This document shows positions 44,701 through 56,394 of a stretch of DNA of 64,000 nucleotides, piece after piece. The position numbers and the translations under genes are program-made. Each line of letters opens with the position of its first letter. Position 1 is the stretch's first letter. This DNA is from Zanthoxylum bungeanum (taxonomy: Eukaryota; Streptophyta; Magnoliopsida; Sapindales; Rutaceae), in contig SKCR01036128.1 in assembly GCA_019454045.1 (NCBI GenBank), positions 1-64,000 on the forward strand. The letters are read 5' to 3'. The notes beneath the pieces are model-generated. The model worked only from the letters and a program-made list of their open reading frames with translations, did not search any database and was not told the origin of the DNA.

Positions 44701-47561
44701 CACAGTTTAGGCAGATATTTTGGGATATGTCTTTTATCTTCCTAGAAGATTATAATGATTTTTCCTTTACCCTTTTCATATTCCAGAAGCCTTTGCCAAG
44801 CCTCGGGTTTTTAGAACATCGAAGTAAGGTGCGCCTTGTGCTACTTGCCTCATTGCAAACTTTGGCTTTATCTCATTGAGAATAGCCATTAACTCTCCAA
44901 GAGTTATTAATTACAATTTTAATACTTCTAAGATCTAAGAATAGATCTATGAAGATCCTTCAATTTCATTATCATACTTCAAGCATCTAATCCTTAGTTC
45001 TGATTAAGAAATTAATGAGTCATCATGGCAAACATAATGGATTAAGCACTAAAGTTATCATCACATGTATCTTCCAAAGATCATGCTCTACTATTTGCTT
45101 AATTAGGCCTAAGATGTTATTTTATCAAATAAAATAACTTATCAGTTTTCAGGACTATCCTGATATTTTATTCCCAATTTGAAAGTCGTTTAAACACATT
45201 TTCCCTAGGATTATGTTTTAAACACTAATCTTTCAATTTAATCTTGATTGTAATAGTCCAACTATTTAATCAACGATTTCAAGTACTTTTAAATATAATG
45301 ATTACTATAGTCCAACTATATTAATTAACTATACTTTTAATAAATTAAATTCAATTATATTGATTACTATAATCCAATTATAAAATCAACTATTAATTGA
45401 AATAGTTTGAATACAGTCCAACTGTTTAATTAAAACAACATAAAATATTAGTCCAACTAATACTTTTAATTTATTTGACGAATGATATTTGATTGAGCGC
45501 ATATGGCAAGTAACTAAACGAATAATGCAAATCTAATAATTGCCTCCCACTATTTTTCGGCGAGTCTCTAACCCACTGTCGAGTACTCAGAAAACCGTGT
45601 TTCCTAGTGGGCTAGGATCCCGTTAAATAACACACAATCTTGACTTTGGCCAACAAATTGTATGATACTTAACTAGGTAGATCTCTAAGATCAATTGGAT
45701 CCAATCCAATTCCTAGATCCAGTAGGTGGACATCCAAGTCCGAAACATATATCTTATATATGCCAATATATCCAATATATTCCCTAACCTTTTTCCTTTA
45801 AATCAACTAAGCCTTGGCTTTGGCACAATAAACTTAATGATCCCAGTTAAGCGGAACCCATTGAACATGGAAAGCTTTGTAATCAATGTCGATAGACAAG
45901 AAGTGATCTTGACTTTGGCCAACAAATCACGACTTGGACAAGACACCAATATGGAACAAAGCTCTCGTGATTCAAACACATCCTCGACGGAAAAAGGCCT
46001 TGACTTTGGCCAACAAGCCAATGCCAGTCTTGGATCTTGAGTAAGAATCACTCAATGGTAGGAAAAACGCTTAATATTGTTTGAGGGTTTTTCGCGTGCA
46101 AATTGGCAACCAATTTATTATCTTTGTTAAGGTCTCATCATCATACATCCTTAAACATGCATTCTAAATACATAATAAAGCGCGTATAAATAAAATAATA
46201 ATGATATGCAGATGGATACTCAATACATTAATCCTAGATCAATTCTCTCCATTTCCTCTCTCCCGCTAGCACAAGTATTTACTTCTACCCGTTACAATAC
46301 ACTTCTAAAGAAACCTCATTTACATTGAGGGGAATAGGTGAGAAGAGAAAAATAATGAGAAAGGAGGTAATAGGCTGGACACGCAGGTCCAATTTAATAA
46401 ATTCCAAATTTATTACAATAATTTCTAAAATTGCCCCACCCATCTAATATCCATCCGATATACATTATTCATGCATCGCAACCATGTATTCACACAAGCA
46501 TGTTATCAATTAATCTAATCAAATTAATTAATCTGATAATTAATGACCATCCAATGTTCAAACAACGATTTGATTTTGGGCGAGTCAAACTCGTTTTACG
46601 AATAAGTACTCAAAGTATGAATTCAATTAAATTAAACTACAACATTAAATCCAATTTAACTTGTATTTAATACTAATACGCTATTTAATTTCAAATTAAA
46701 TATTACACTTTATTAAGAACCTTTTACGACTTAAATTCCAAATTTAATCGTTACGGGTCTCGAAGCCCGATTAACATCCAATGTTAATTCAATTAAAGTC
46801 CAATGAGCTTTCAATTAATTTCTTAAGGCATGGACTTTTGGTCAACTCGGGTCAAACCCAATAACCAAAGCCCAACCAAGGAGTAACCCCATAAGCCTAG
46901 AAATCAATTTAGGCCCAATTAAATTTAAAGGTCCATTAGTCACATTTGGACTTTACAGAAGGGGTTTTGGGCCCAATTGGATCCAACCAATTTAGCCTAA
47001 ACCCAACTTGGTTCAACCAAGCCCACTAAAGCCCAATAATAACTTTACAAACCCAAATCCAATTTAAGCCCAATTAATTAAATTACAAAAATTCCAATTT
47101 CATAATCTAATTAACCAAAGTGTATTACATAATTAATTACCCAATTCAATATTTCCAAAACACCAATTAGCCCAATTAATCATGTTCATTAACATTAAAT
47201 CATGTCCAACACAATTTATTAAAATCAAACCCAATACATGCTTTATATGTCTCGGTCATAGTAGGGTTTTTCAAATCGATTCCGAATTCAGTCCAATCAA
47301 ACATTTAATCAATATTCCCAATCGTTTCCAACTCATCCAATGAATCAAAAAACAAAATTCCAAGACATAATAGGGCATCATCCATTCAACCAAGCTAAGG
47401 ATTTTGGGGAAAAATATTCCAAACATAATTTCATGAAATTGATCCAATCAATCTTCAATTAAACATCAATTAAGCATACTAAATCATCCAATTTCATTAT
47501 TTCATGCTGAAAATCAATTTACCCAATTTTAAACCCTAAATCATATTTCATGCTTTTACTC
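41741..47561 (-). pseudogene. Copia R: decayed internal region (gag-pol)
   Basis: Read on the minus strand from the primer site: a leader at about 45600-47561; then gag with a zinc-knuckle remnant at 44687-44713 (CLNCGKRGH, then a stop); then integrase around 43640-43735, recognisable from codons for the conserved copia block before ERR.R, with disruptions; then RT and RNase H at 41754-43200, which match copia P base for base at roughly 93%. No frame stays open over 100 codons on the coding strand. Within the leader the 18-mer CTTGACTTTGGCCAACAA occurs three times (plus-strand 45639, 45908, 45999). No function remains. Confidence 0.85.
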
Positions 47562-47573
47562 GCTCTGATACCA
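47562..47573 (-). other. Copia R: primer-binding site (initiator tRNA-Met)
   Basis: Minus-strand TGGTATCAGAGC, the standard plant copia primer site complementary to initiator tRNA-Met. It lies one base from the LTR end at 47575. Intact even though the coding region is dead. Confidence 0.93.
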
Positions 47574-47574
47574 T

Positions 47575-49644
47575 TATTGGGAAATCTCTAAGTCCCGAGG
47601 ATTGATTATCAAGCATAAAACATAAGTGAATACATCAAAGGAAGTCGCGGAATACTCACAATGTTCGGTTGAGCGATGCGGTGATGAACAAAAACTTTTT
47701 AAGCCCTTTGAACACCGTTGAAGCTCACGGCAGTCCACCATTTTTGCTCCTCAAGATTCGGCCATGGAAGGTCCATAAAGCTCTAAGCTTTGTGTGTTGT
47801 CATTCCATGCACACGGGTGAGTTTCCCTATCACCTTCGTATGTCTCTATTGTGTACTAACACTCTTGATTTCTGCCATAAAAATCAAGCTAATGCTTCTC
47901 CTTCATTCACGGTTTGACCAAAATAATGGAAGAAGAAATGCCCACCATGGGCGTGAATGAGGAAGAAGAGAGAAGGAGAGAGAGATGGAAAAATATGTAT
48001 TAGATAATTGATTCTAAAATCAATTCACCATATACCAATTTTTGATTTTCAAAAAAGTCAAAAAGTACAAGCATTAAAAGCTTATCTATCAACTTACATC
48101 AAGTCACATCACTCATGAATAGTGACTGGTGTCTATCACTCAAAGTGAAAGACATCTATCACTTGATTGACGAATGATGTGACGCTAGATGTGACTTGCG
48201 ATTTGACGCTTGATTTGACTTGCGTGCTGCACTCAAATTCGAAATACGAATGCGCTCGCAAACAATCCCGGGCTTGGGTTCGTTAATTCCAAATTAACGA
48301 ATTTTTCGTTGCGTTATAATTAAATCCAATTTAATTAAATAATCATGCCTAACATAATTACTATTTACGTCGCTAATGAATTAATTCTAAATTAATTCGT
48401 TTGCCCGAACTAAAATCTGATTTTAATTCTGCGTCGAAATCCAATTTCGTTTAATATATCGAATATATTAATTTACCGATTAATTCCAAATTAATCATTC
48501 TCTCTCTTTAAATGATATTTTATCCTAGATAAAATATCTTTGTAATTAATCCCAAATTAATTTTCTCTCTCATCAAATTAATCCCGGATTAATTAAAGTG
48601 CGAGTCATACGTCATCGGTGAATCTTCGGGAAGCGACCCATGAGATCCCCAGATATGTTGACTGTAAATACGGTTGTCGGACTATTCGAACACGTAGGTA
48701 CTTAGTACTACATTTTACCGATTTACAAGACAAGATTGGCTTTTAGCAAAGCGCCATGCCTACCCAATTCTCCAGAAACATGCTTACAGGAATAAGCGAT
48801 CTATATCAGGCGTAGTATACGTGGTATCATGTATGTCGATCCAGTATCGGATGTCACGTGCTAGGCCTGGGGCTGGAATTGTGTCTGCCCCGTACGAAGC
48901 ACATGTCGGATATCTGGTAATTAGTCTCTATAATCGGATATACATGACCTAGTCATAATATCTCGATAGTTGCAGCATTTAAAGAGTACTAGTACCGTAT
49001 CCTACGTGACATCATCTCCACTATGACTGGAGTGATACTTCCGTCTTGACATCACACCCAATACATTACGATTCTCAATATACCCAGCAGAGGCGTACAT
49101 AGAATCGGTTAAAGCCCTGGACGACTAAAACCAAGGCATATTGATTGTCGCAAGTATTAGCGGTGCAAGTCTCAGGTTAAGACCAAATACATCTACCCTG
49201 ATTTCAGACTTCCACAGACACATAGTCATACTAGCAATGGAATTCCGAGGGGGTCTATCTAGAGCGAAGCTATTTTCTGTACTATCGGTAAAACACAACC
49301 TCCTATTACACTTGCATGAGTATCATATACCCAAATATATGAGAACTATGCTATTATGCCCTCACAACGCGCACAAGTGTAATACTAGTCTTTTACGCAT
49401 TTATCGATGTCCAATCTCGATAATACTATGACTAGGGATATTTATTGATTAATCCTTCGTAGACTGATATTGTCTCATATCATCTCAATCTAGGAACTAA
49501 TCATATGGACCTCCTATCATTTATACATCTAGGTGATCTAATCACAAATGATAACAGTGCAATCTCCTTTGTCACATAGTTAATTTGTACAACAACACCA
49601 CGATCTGTACAAATAGTGACGCTATGGGTCATAATTGTCCAACA
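47575..49644 (-). mobile_element. Copia R: 5' LTR
   Basis: 2070 bp, matching 39682-41740 throughout. The right flank is the CGATA half of the TSD at 49645. Confidence 0.92.
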
Positions 49645-50122
49645 CGATACTAGTGATTTTTTTGTAGGTGTAGTTTTGGAAAAACGCAAAGCAAAGATTT
49701 TCCACACCATTTACTACTCCAGCAGAACTCTGAATGAAGCTCAACTCAACTACACAACCACTGAAAATGAGTTGCTTATAGTTGTGTTTACTTTTGACAA
49801 ATTCCTCTTCTATTGGCTGGGTCTCAAGGTGGTGGTCTACACAAATCATTCAGCATTCAAATACCTGATCACGAAGAAAGATGCCAAACCCAGATTGATC
49901 CATTGGATACTTCTTCTACAAGAATTTGACGTGGAGATCAAAGACAGGAAAGGGATAAAAAACCAAGTGGTAGATCATTTATCAAGGCTCGAGAATGGAG
50001 AAACAGTTGGTAAAGAATTGGCAATCAAAGAAACTTTTCCAGATGAACAATTGTTTGCCATGGAACATCATGATGTACCTTGGTATGTTGACTATGTCAA
50101 CTACATAGTGTCAGGAAAATGA
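49645..50122 (+). pseudogene. Athila G RNase H
   Basis: Continues directly from 39676 across copia R. The frame shows [60 protein letters not shown] and [18 protein letters not shown], the gypsy RNase H and its usual tail. The catalytic Asp of the YTDHS motif is Asn here (YTNHS), so the enzyme would be impaired. The frame is open to 50122. RNase H degrades the RNA strand during cDNA synthesis. Confidence 0.9.
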
Positions 50123-50291
50123 CCGTTGGAGTGGACAACTCAGCAACAAAAGAAGTTCCTCAAAGAAGTCAAGCACTATATCTTGGATGAGTTGTACCTA
50201 TTCAAACGATGTGCTGATTAATTACTGAAATGTTGTGTTCCACAGGAGGAGGTCAACATTGTTCTACAGTATTGTCATTCATCACCATATG
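50123..50291 (+). pseudogene. Athila G integrase, start of zinc finger
   Basis: Encodes a stretch like QQKKFLKEVKHYILDELYLF, then a stop (TAA near 50220), then CVPQEEVNIVLQYCHSSPYG, where solo LTR 2 interrupts it. The HHCC finger resumes at 54455 with GGHFSRIKTAAKILQSGFFW. Confidence 0.85.
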
Positions 50292-52807
50292 TGTAACATC
50301 CCAGATTTTCGGGACTGTCCTAGAGGATTCTCGGAATGATGTTATAGCCTCGGAGCATGATGATAAGGAAGAATAAGAGTTCAAGTGATATTATATGGGT
50401 TAGAATAAAATATTATGAATTTTCATCGCGTTGGAAAACGTGTGAGATCAAAAGTCAGTTGCGTGATTTTTATTATACGAGTAAATTTTACTGTTTTGAC
50501 CACAGAATTAGCAAACGAACTCCGATTGAATTGATTCTTGAATCATCAGACTCGTTTTTCTGAGACGAACAACTTTCATGTTCAGCACTTTTCGAGAATC
50601 ACATCAGAAAGGCTTCGAAATTACTAATTTCCTTAAATACCTTCATAGTATGGGCATTTTGGTCATTTTCGTATTAAGGATATTTGTGTTTTTATAATTA
50701 ATATTAGTAAAGGCAGAAATCAAAAAAAAAAAAAGAAGAAATTACGTACGATACGTGAGAATGAGAAGGTGTGCGCCGGTGGCCAGCCAGCCCCTACCGA
50801 CCGGCGCACCGGCGCGGTTGGATACGTCCGGCCACCGCGCATCCGGCGATGGCCTTGGGATTGCCGGCGACGGGAGAACGAGGGGAAAGAAGGGCGTGAA
50901 GTGGGTTTCGACTTTCCGGCTCGTCGGTTTGTTTCACGACCCATGCCACCCGCCAAATCGAAGCTCTCGAAGAGTACTACGAGTGTGCGGAGTCGATTTC
51001 ACCGAGCAGCGGCCGAAATCACACGAAACGAGGAAGAAAGCGGCAGATGAATAGTAACCCATGATGAACAGTAACTCCGATCGGAATTCCGACTGCACCA
51101 GCGCGTTCGTATGGCCGATGGGAGTCCGAATATGGCCTCAGAATTTTGGTACGACTCTCCGTTTAGAATTTTCGTCATTTTAAAGTTTACAGCTTTATTT
51201 TCGGATATTTCTAGTAGTTCCGTAGTTTAACGAATTAGCATGAGATGAATTGAATATGTTTTAATATGTTAAAATGATAAATGTGGTAGAATCCGATGAG
51301 TAACAGATTAGATTTGATCGATCTGATAGAATTAGCGAGTTTCCGGTAAAACGGAGTTTCTCGCGCTATTGAGCTTAAATGACCGTAACCTTGGTTGAGA
51401 TGTAAATATGATGTTGGGAGGAAATCTTTTCGTAAATTTTACCGTAAACACGTAAAATGAGAATCTGAGCTATCTAGTTAAGTTAGAACAGTGTATGAGT
51501 ATATAATAGAGTAGTGAAGTTCGAATCGCAGTATTAGAAAGAATTCGTGTATTCCGAGAAAATCCGTAGTTGAGTATAGATGAGTTGAAAGTTCCGTAAA
51601 TAGCGGTTCTGACATATTTTGTGTTTTGTTTTGACAGATCGGACCCGGATCGCGGGCATTCGCTTAGCCAGTTAAGTAACTCATTCTTCTAATGCTTAAA
51701 AGATTTAGTAATGTTCGAAATTAGTTATGCAGTAAAGATGTGTATAGTATATGCATGAAACGTGTATATATTTATATATAAAGATGAGTGTGAAAGAAGA
51801 ATCAGTTGTAACGAGATACACATATAGACAAAGATAAGCAATTATAAGCAAAAGTATGAGTAAGAGATAAGTATGAGCATATAGAAGAATAGAGACACCT
51901 ATGTAAGTATAAACTAGTAAGTATATTAGATAAGAACATATGAATAAGGTCATAAATATAATTTTATGAGACTTGGGTATGAGGATGTAGAAATTACACC
52001 CTAGGGAATGAGATTAAAGTTATAAATCAGATAAACATATAGGAACTAGTGCTATGAAGAAAAGTTTGTAATTCATGCTTACATAAGAATAGTAGCAACA
52101 TGAGTATAGATACAAGTATATAAAGTGATAAAGAGTATAAATGAGTAGTATATGCATAGCATGAGAATATATATATAAGATTATGATTTGAGTTTCTTGA
52201 GCACAAATTGATAGTTAGAAAATGGCAAAGCAGTTTAAGAACTAAGACACTGAAACTCATATATGTTTGATATCTAGTATAGTAGTAAAGTTTCGAATGT
52301 ATGTGTATGAATATGAATTATGCAATATATTGATTATGAGTCACCAGCAGGGTAAGTTATAGAGGTAAGCTAAGTTATGATGGTTTGAATGTGTGCATGT
52401 ATAAAAAAAATAGACACGTTTGAACGTAAGGTCATTATAGATGGAATTATGACTAGAGTAGAGAAAAGCATAAGAAATATATATATGCATGTACATATGT
52501 ATGTGCGTGTCAAGACTTTCAGAGATTGAGTTGCAGTTAACCGCATTTTGAAACTTAAAGTATTTTAAAGAAAAGTTGTAGACGTTTTTGAAAGAAAAGT
52601 ATTTTAGAAAAGTTTCTTACAGTTTTAAGTTTTGATTATGTTTTAAAAAGTTTATCAGTAGTTTTACGTGATTTTCGGGGCATGAGGTAAAACCTCACCC
52701 CAATATGTAACTTGAGATACAGTTGGATTTGACGGATTTAGAGACATGTGCATATGTAGAGAGTCAGGACGATGGCTTAGGTTCGTGTACCTGAACTCTA
52801 GTTGTGG

Positions 52808-53131
52808 CTATGTCCAGTTGAGTCGTTTTCCTGGACATAGGACTCTACGTCAGTCGAGTCGTTTTCCTGGCGTAGGGCACCACCAGTTTCAGAGGCACCC
52901 AGTTGAGTCATTTTCCTGGGTGTTGAAGGACGTCAAGTTGAGTCGTTTTCCTGGACGTAGTGCAGTTTTCAGGTTCCAGATTTTCAGTACATAGTTTTCA
53001 GATTTTCAGTGCCTAGATTTCAGAAACCAGATTTCAGTATACGGTTTTCAGAAACAGAGTTAGAAACAGTTTTCCAGATTTCAGTTTTCAGTTTTCAGAG
53101 ATGCCGCAGTTGAGCTGTTGTCCTGGGCATC
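52808..53131 (+). repeat. Array of five hairpins with changing stems (solo LTR 2)
   Basis: Modules: CTATGTCCAG/CTGGACATAG (52808-52840, ten perfect pairs), CTACGTCAG/CTGGCGTAG (52845-52875, one G-T pair), CACCCAG/CTGGGTG (52896-52922), ACGTC/GACGT (52930-52958) and, after a gap, GATGCC-CAG/CTGGGCATC with one bulge (53100-53131). The first four share the loop TTGAGTCRTTTTC; the fifth has TTGAGCTGTTGTC. Confidence 0.85.
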
Positions 53132-53406
53132 AAGCATCTTTAGTTTTAGTTTTCAGATTTTCAGGATTTAGAATTCAGAAGTCATATGTTAAATAAGAGT
53201 TCTCATAAACCGTTATTTTAAAGATAGTTTTTTGAAAGATGAAGTTTTAGAAATGTAGTTTACAGAAGAGTTTCCAAAAGTATTTTTCTAAACAGCTTAA
53301 CATGATAAAGTTTTATATAGCATCTACGACGTGCATATGGAGTTTATATGCTAGTAATCCACCTGGGATGCATATAGTTGACATTGAAGCATGATAGTAT
53401 GATTAC

Positions 53407-53412
<6 letters not shown>

Positions 53413-53448
<36 letters not shown>
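53413..53448. repeat. (AT)18 microsatellite in solo LTR 2
   Basis: Eighteen AT pairs, preceded by TACATATAC. Absent from solo LTR 1, so it arose after the two LTRs separated. Confidence 0.95.
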
Positions 53449-53451
<3 letters not shown>

Positions 53452-54454
53452 GAATTGATGCCTGTGCGTAGTATATATTCACATGGGAGGAACAATTGGT
53501 AAGATAATAGCTTATGATTTTATAATTGCATATTCATAACTATATGGTTAACCTAGTGTATAGCGTGATGTTATTCAAAAGTATATATGTTAATAATGAT
53601 TATGAGTTGTATGATTACTTAGAAAGCACATATTGAATTGAAGCTGGAACATGGCGATACGATAACATATGTATAGATACGTGGTTGGTGGCAGTGGAAT
53701 GAGTGTTGATTCAAAAATAGCATCTTAATGTGACCGATTTGATGATATTTCAATACAGTAAAAGAAATAAAGTTATTACAATTGTCTGATCTTTGACTAG
53801 CTTAGAGTATATAGAAAGATTAAGAAAAGAATCAGAGTAGCACAGTATAAGTGTAATGGACGTTGTTGCTAATTAGTAAAGTAAAATTTGATGAGTTAAA
53901 TATATGGTAGTAATCAGAAGTTACAATATGAATATGTGTGTTCAGACAAAGAAATCAGTAACTAGTAGTATGGTAATTAATGGATAAAAGTCATTCGGTT
54001 ATATCTATTTTGTAAATTTCTGCATGGTTACTTACTGAGTTCATATGATTCACACCTCTTCAGTTGTAGTTTTACAGGTCATTAGCAAAGGTTTGGTGAA
54101 GACATTGAAGACGGTGGTTCGCCCCAATTGCAGTTAAGAGAGTCATGGGTTGAGTTATGGGTCCTCACGGCCCTTTGTATGATTTTGCAACTGCATATCA
54201 TTTGTATAAGTCATGTAATGGTATAATTTCTTTTGACTTCTGGCTTGGGGCCTTGTTGATGAATGCATTGATGTTTGAGTTACCGGCCTGAGGCCGAGAT
54301 TGTATGTTCCAGTTGTATATGGATGCTGGCTACAGGCCAGGTTACATGATGTTACGAATACATCATGCCGAAATTTCGGTAGATTCAGAGGCTTATGGAG
54401 ATGGGTTTAGCATGTCTCCTACCGGTAGCATCCTGGCCTAGGTGGGATGTTACA

Positions 54455-55495
54455 ATATGGTGGACACTTTAGCCGAATCAAAACTGCAGCTAAAATCCTT
54501 CAATCAGGTTTGTTCTGGCCCACTCTTTTTTAAAGATGCTTATCTTTTTGCTCTTCAATGTGACAGGTGCCAGAGAACGGGAAATATTTCAGGGAGAAAT
54601 GAAGAACCTCTGTAAAATATTTTGGAAGTCGAAATATTCGATGTATAGGGGATTGATTTTATGGGACCATTTGTTCCATCATTCGGAAACTTGTATATAC
54701 TGGTTGCAGTAGACTATGTCTCCAAATAGGTTGAAGCAATTGCACTACCATCCAATGATTCAGAAGTGGTGATTAAATTCCTTAAAAAGAATATTTTCAC
54801 TCGCTTCGGAACACCTCGGGTAATTATTAGCGATGGTGGTACACATTTCTACAACAGATACTTTGATGCACTCCTATCCAAATACGAAGTTACTCATAAA
54901 GTTACCATTCACAATCAAATGGGCAAGTTGAATTTTCAAACAGGGAGATCAAAAGAATCTTAGAAAGAACCGTTGGATCAACAAGGAGGGACTGGTCTAC
55001 AAAACTGGATGACGCATTATGGGCCTACCGGACAGCTTACATGACACCTATTGGTATGTCTTCATATCGAATGGTGTTTGGGAAAGTGTGCCATCTGCCA
55101 GTTGAACTTGAACACAAGGCATACTGGGCACTGAAGAAGTTGAATCTTGATCCACAAGCTGCAGGAGAGAAAAGACTTCACCAACTCAATGAATTGGTGG
55201 AATTTTCCCTATAGGCTTATGAGAATGCCAGATTGTACAAAAGAAAGACCAAAAGATGGCATGATAAAAAAAAATAGTGCGCAAACAACTGGAACCAGGG
55301 CAGCAGGTGTTGTTATACTATTCACGGTTAAAACTTTTCCCTGGAAAGATGAAATCAAAGTGGTCAGGTCCATTTGTGATTACTCAGATATTACCATACG
55401 AAGTTGTTGAGATATACAACCCCAAGTCTAATAACACATTCAAGGTTAACAGTCAGCGTGTCAAGCACTACTGGGGAGAATTATTTGAGCGATAA
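54455..55495 (+). pseudogene. Athila G integrase (rest)
   Basis: The zinc finger continues (GGHFSRIKTAAKILQSGFFW), then several stops. At 54766-54963 an open part carries the second catalytic Asp in VIISDGGTHFYNRYF. Downstream come [38 protein letters not shown] (55020-55130) and, in another frame (55277-55495), the GPF module KWSGPFVITQILPYEVVEI, ending VKHYWGELFER at a TAA at 55493. At least five stops or frameshifts are present. The usual Gly-Gln-Ala/Glu block around 54930 is altered. It would have inserted cDNA into the genome. Confidence 0.88.
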
Positions 55496-55753
55496 AAAGA
55501 AAGTGTTACACTTTTTGATCCAACCTAATATTCGGGTAGTCATGTCTAGCTGAAGTCATTAAACTTAGCGCTAGCTGGAAGGCAACCCAAGCAATTTGTG
55601 TATATATTGTGATTTGGTGTGTTTATTTTTGTGTATTTAATTTGTGTAGGTAAAGTCACATTTTAGGATTTGTGTAGGTAAAGTCACATTTTAGGATGGA
55701 AAAAATTCTCGCAAATCTTCACAAGTAATTTCCTTCTCTCCTCAAAATCTCTA

Positions 55754-56161
55754 ATGAAAGTCTACAAAGCTCGCTTGGAACAGATGAGACTACTGATGAT
55801 CAAAGGTATTCCTACTGATATTCGTTGGATTATTGAAGTACGGGTCTGATTGGCAGGTGAGTCCTCTGACTCTTTTATTTCACATCTGCCTTGTTTAGGA
55901 AGAAGCACCCATGCTAAAAAGAGAAGAGTTAAAAGAATGGGTGTATGCTATAAATGTGCTCGTATGTTTTGTGATACTCGTTGTCGTTCTTTAGGAATGG
56001 TGTCTGATAACCGTGAAGATAAGATTAATTTCATTAGGAATGGCTTGAGTAAGGAGTCTTTGGATGACATATCTAAAACTCTTGAGACATATCCTAGTGG
56101 ATATATGTATTACGAAATTCACGTGTATATACACAATTCCAAAAAGAAATACAACAGTTAA
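55754..56161 (+). pseudogene. Cys-rich ORF of unknown function, Athila G
   Basis: After integrase, an ATG at 55754 opens a frame beginning MKVYKARLEQMRLLMIKGIP, broken by TGA at 55847-55849, then open to 56158. The second part has a basic patch (AKKRRVKRMG), a Cys cluster CYKCARMFCDTRC and a stretch with SKESLDDISKTLETYPSG. I do not recognise a family; zinc binding is only suggested by the C-x2-C-x4-C-x3-C spacing. A homologous scrap lies at 13549-13603 on the other strand, with the core CxTRCxSLGM kept, so the ORF is shared by more than one element. It could be an element gene or a second captured host fragment. Confidence 0.6.
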
Positions 56162-56344
56162 GTCTCAGGAATCTGATTCAAAAAGACCTTGTTTGCCAAT
56201 TTATAAGAAAATTGGATGGTTATTTTCTTTTATTTTCTCCGGCATGATCCAAACCTTTTTTACTATCATGATTTATTTTACTGTTTAACTAATAATTGTC
56301 ATTTGGCAGGTACTAGTGTAATTATTTTTACTCACCCTTTTCAG
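55857..56344 (+). other. Possible intron upstream of the LOG-like gene
   Basis: CAG|GTGAGT at 55854-55862 is a perfect plant splice donor just after pol. TTTTCAG|G ending at 56344 is a good acceptor, with a pyrimidine-rich run and a TACTCAC branch-like motif before it. Removing 488 bases would bring a donor from the genomic RNA to within 50 bases of the LOG-like ATG. An alternative acceptor lies near 56310 (TTTGGCAG). Sequence match only. Confidence 0.3.
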
Positions 56345-56394
56345 GTGTTAAAAATTCAATTCATTATTGCACTTTTGAAGGCATCCAGATAAAA

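Larger units (their letters stand above)
39682..49644 (-). mobile_element. Copia R: full-length decayed Ty1/copia element
   Basis: A 9963-bp element on the minus strand with two LTRs (about 95% alike over the first 260 bases), a tRNA-Met-type primer site and a polypurine tract, inserted in Athila G RNase H. The 5-bp TSD CGATA is perfect (39677-39681 and 49645-49649); removing the element restores the Athila frame. The internal region is completely decayed although the LTRs are fairly young. Confidence 0.95.
50292..54454 (+). mobile_element. Tekay-like solo LTR 2
   Basis: A 4163-bp LTR with ends TGTAACATCCC / GGGATGTTACA and a perfect TSD ATATG (50287-50291 and 54455-54459). No internal region. 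It aligns with solo LTR 1 from end to end but is clearly diverged. The extra length is partly an (AT)18 run and further sequence at 53300-53990. It has a GC-rich leader (50770-51060), hairpin repeats (52808-53131) and a TTTTCAGA tract (52970-53260). Small open frames inside are incidental. Confidence 0.93.

Noticed and set aside
50755..51060. GC-rich open frames of 93-99 codons in solo LTR 2
   Set aside because: They lie in the transcribed leader of an LTR. The matching region of solo LTR 1 (9318-9518) does not keep the same protein sequence, so they are by-products of GC-rich DNA.
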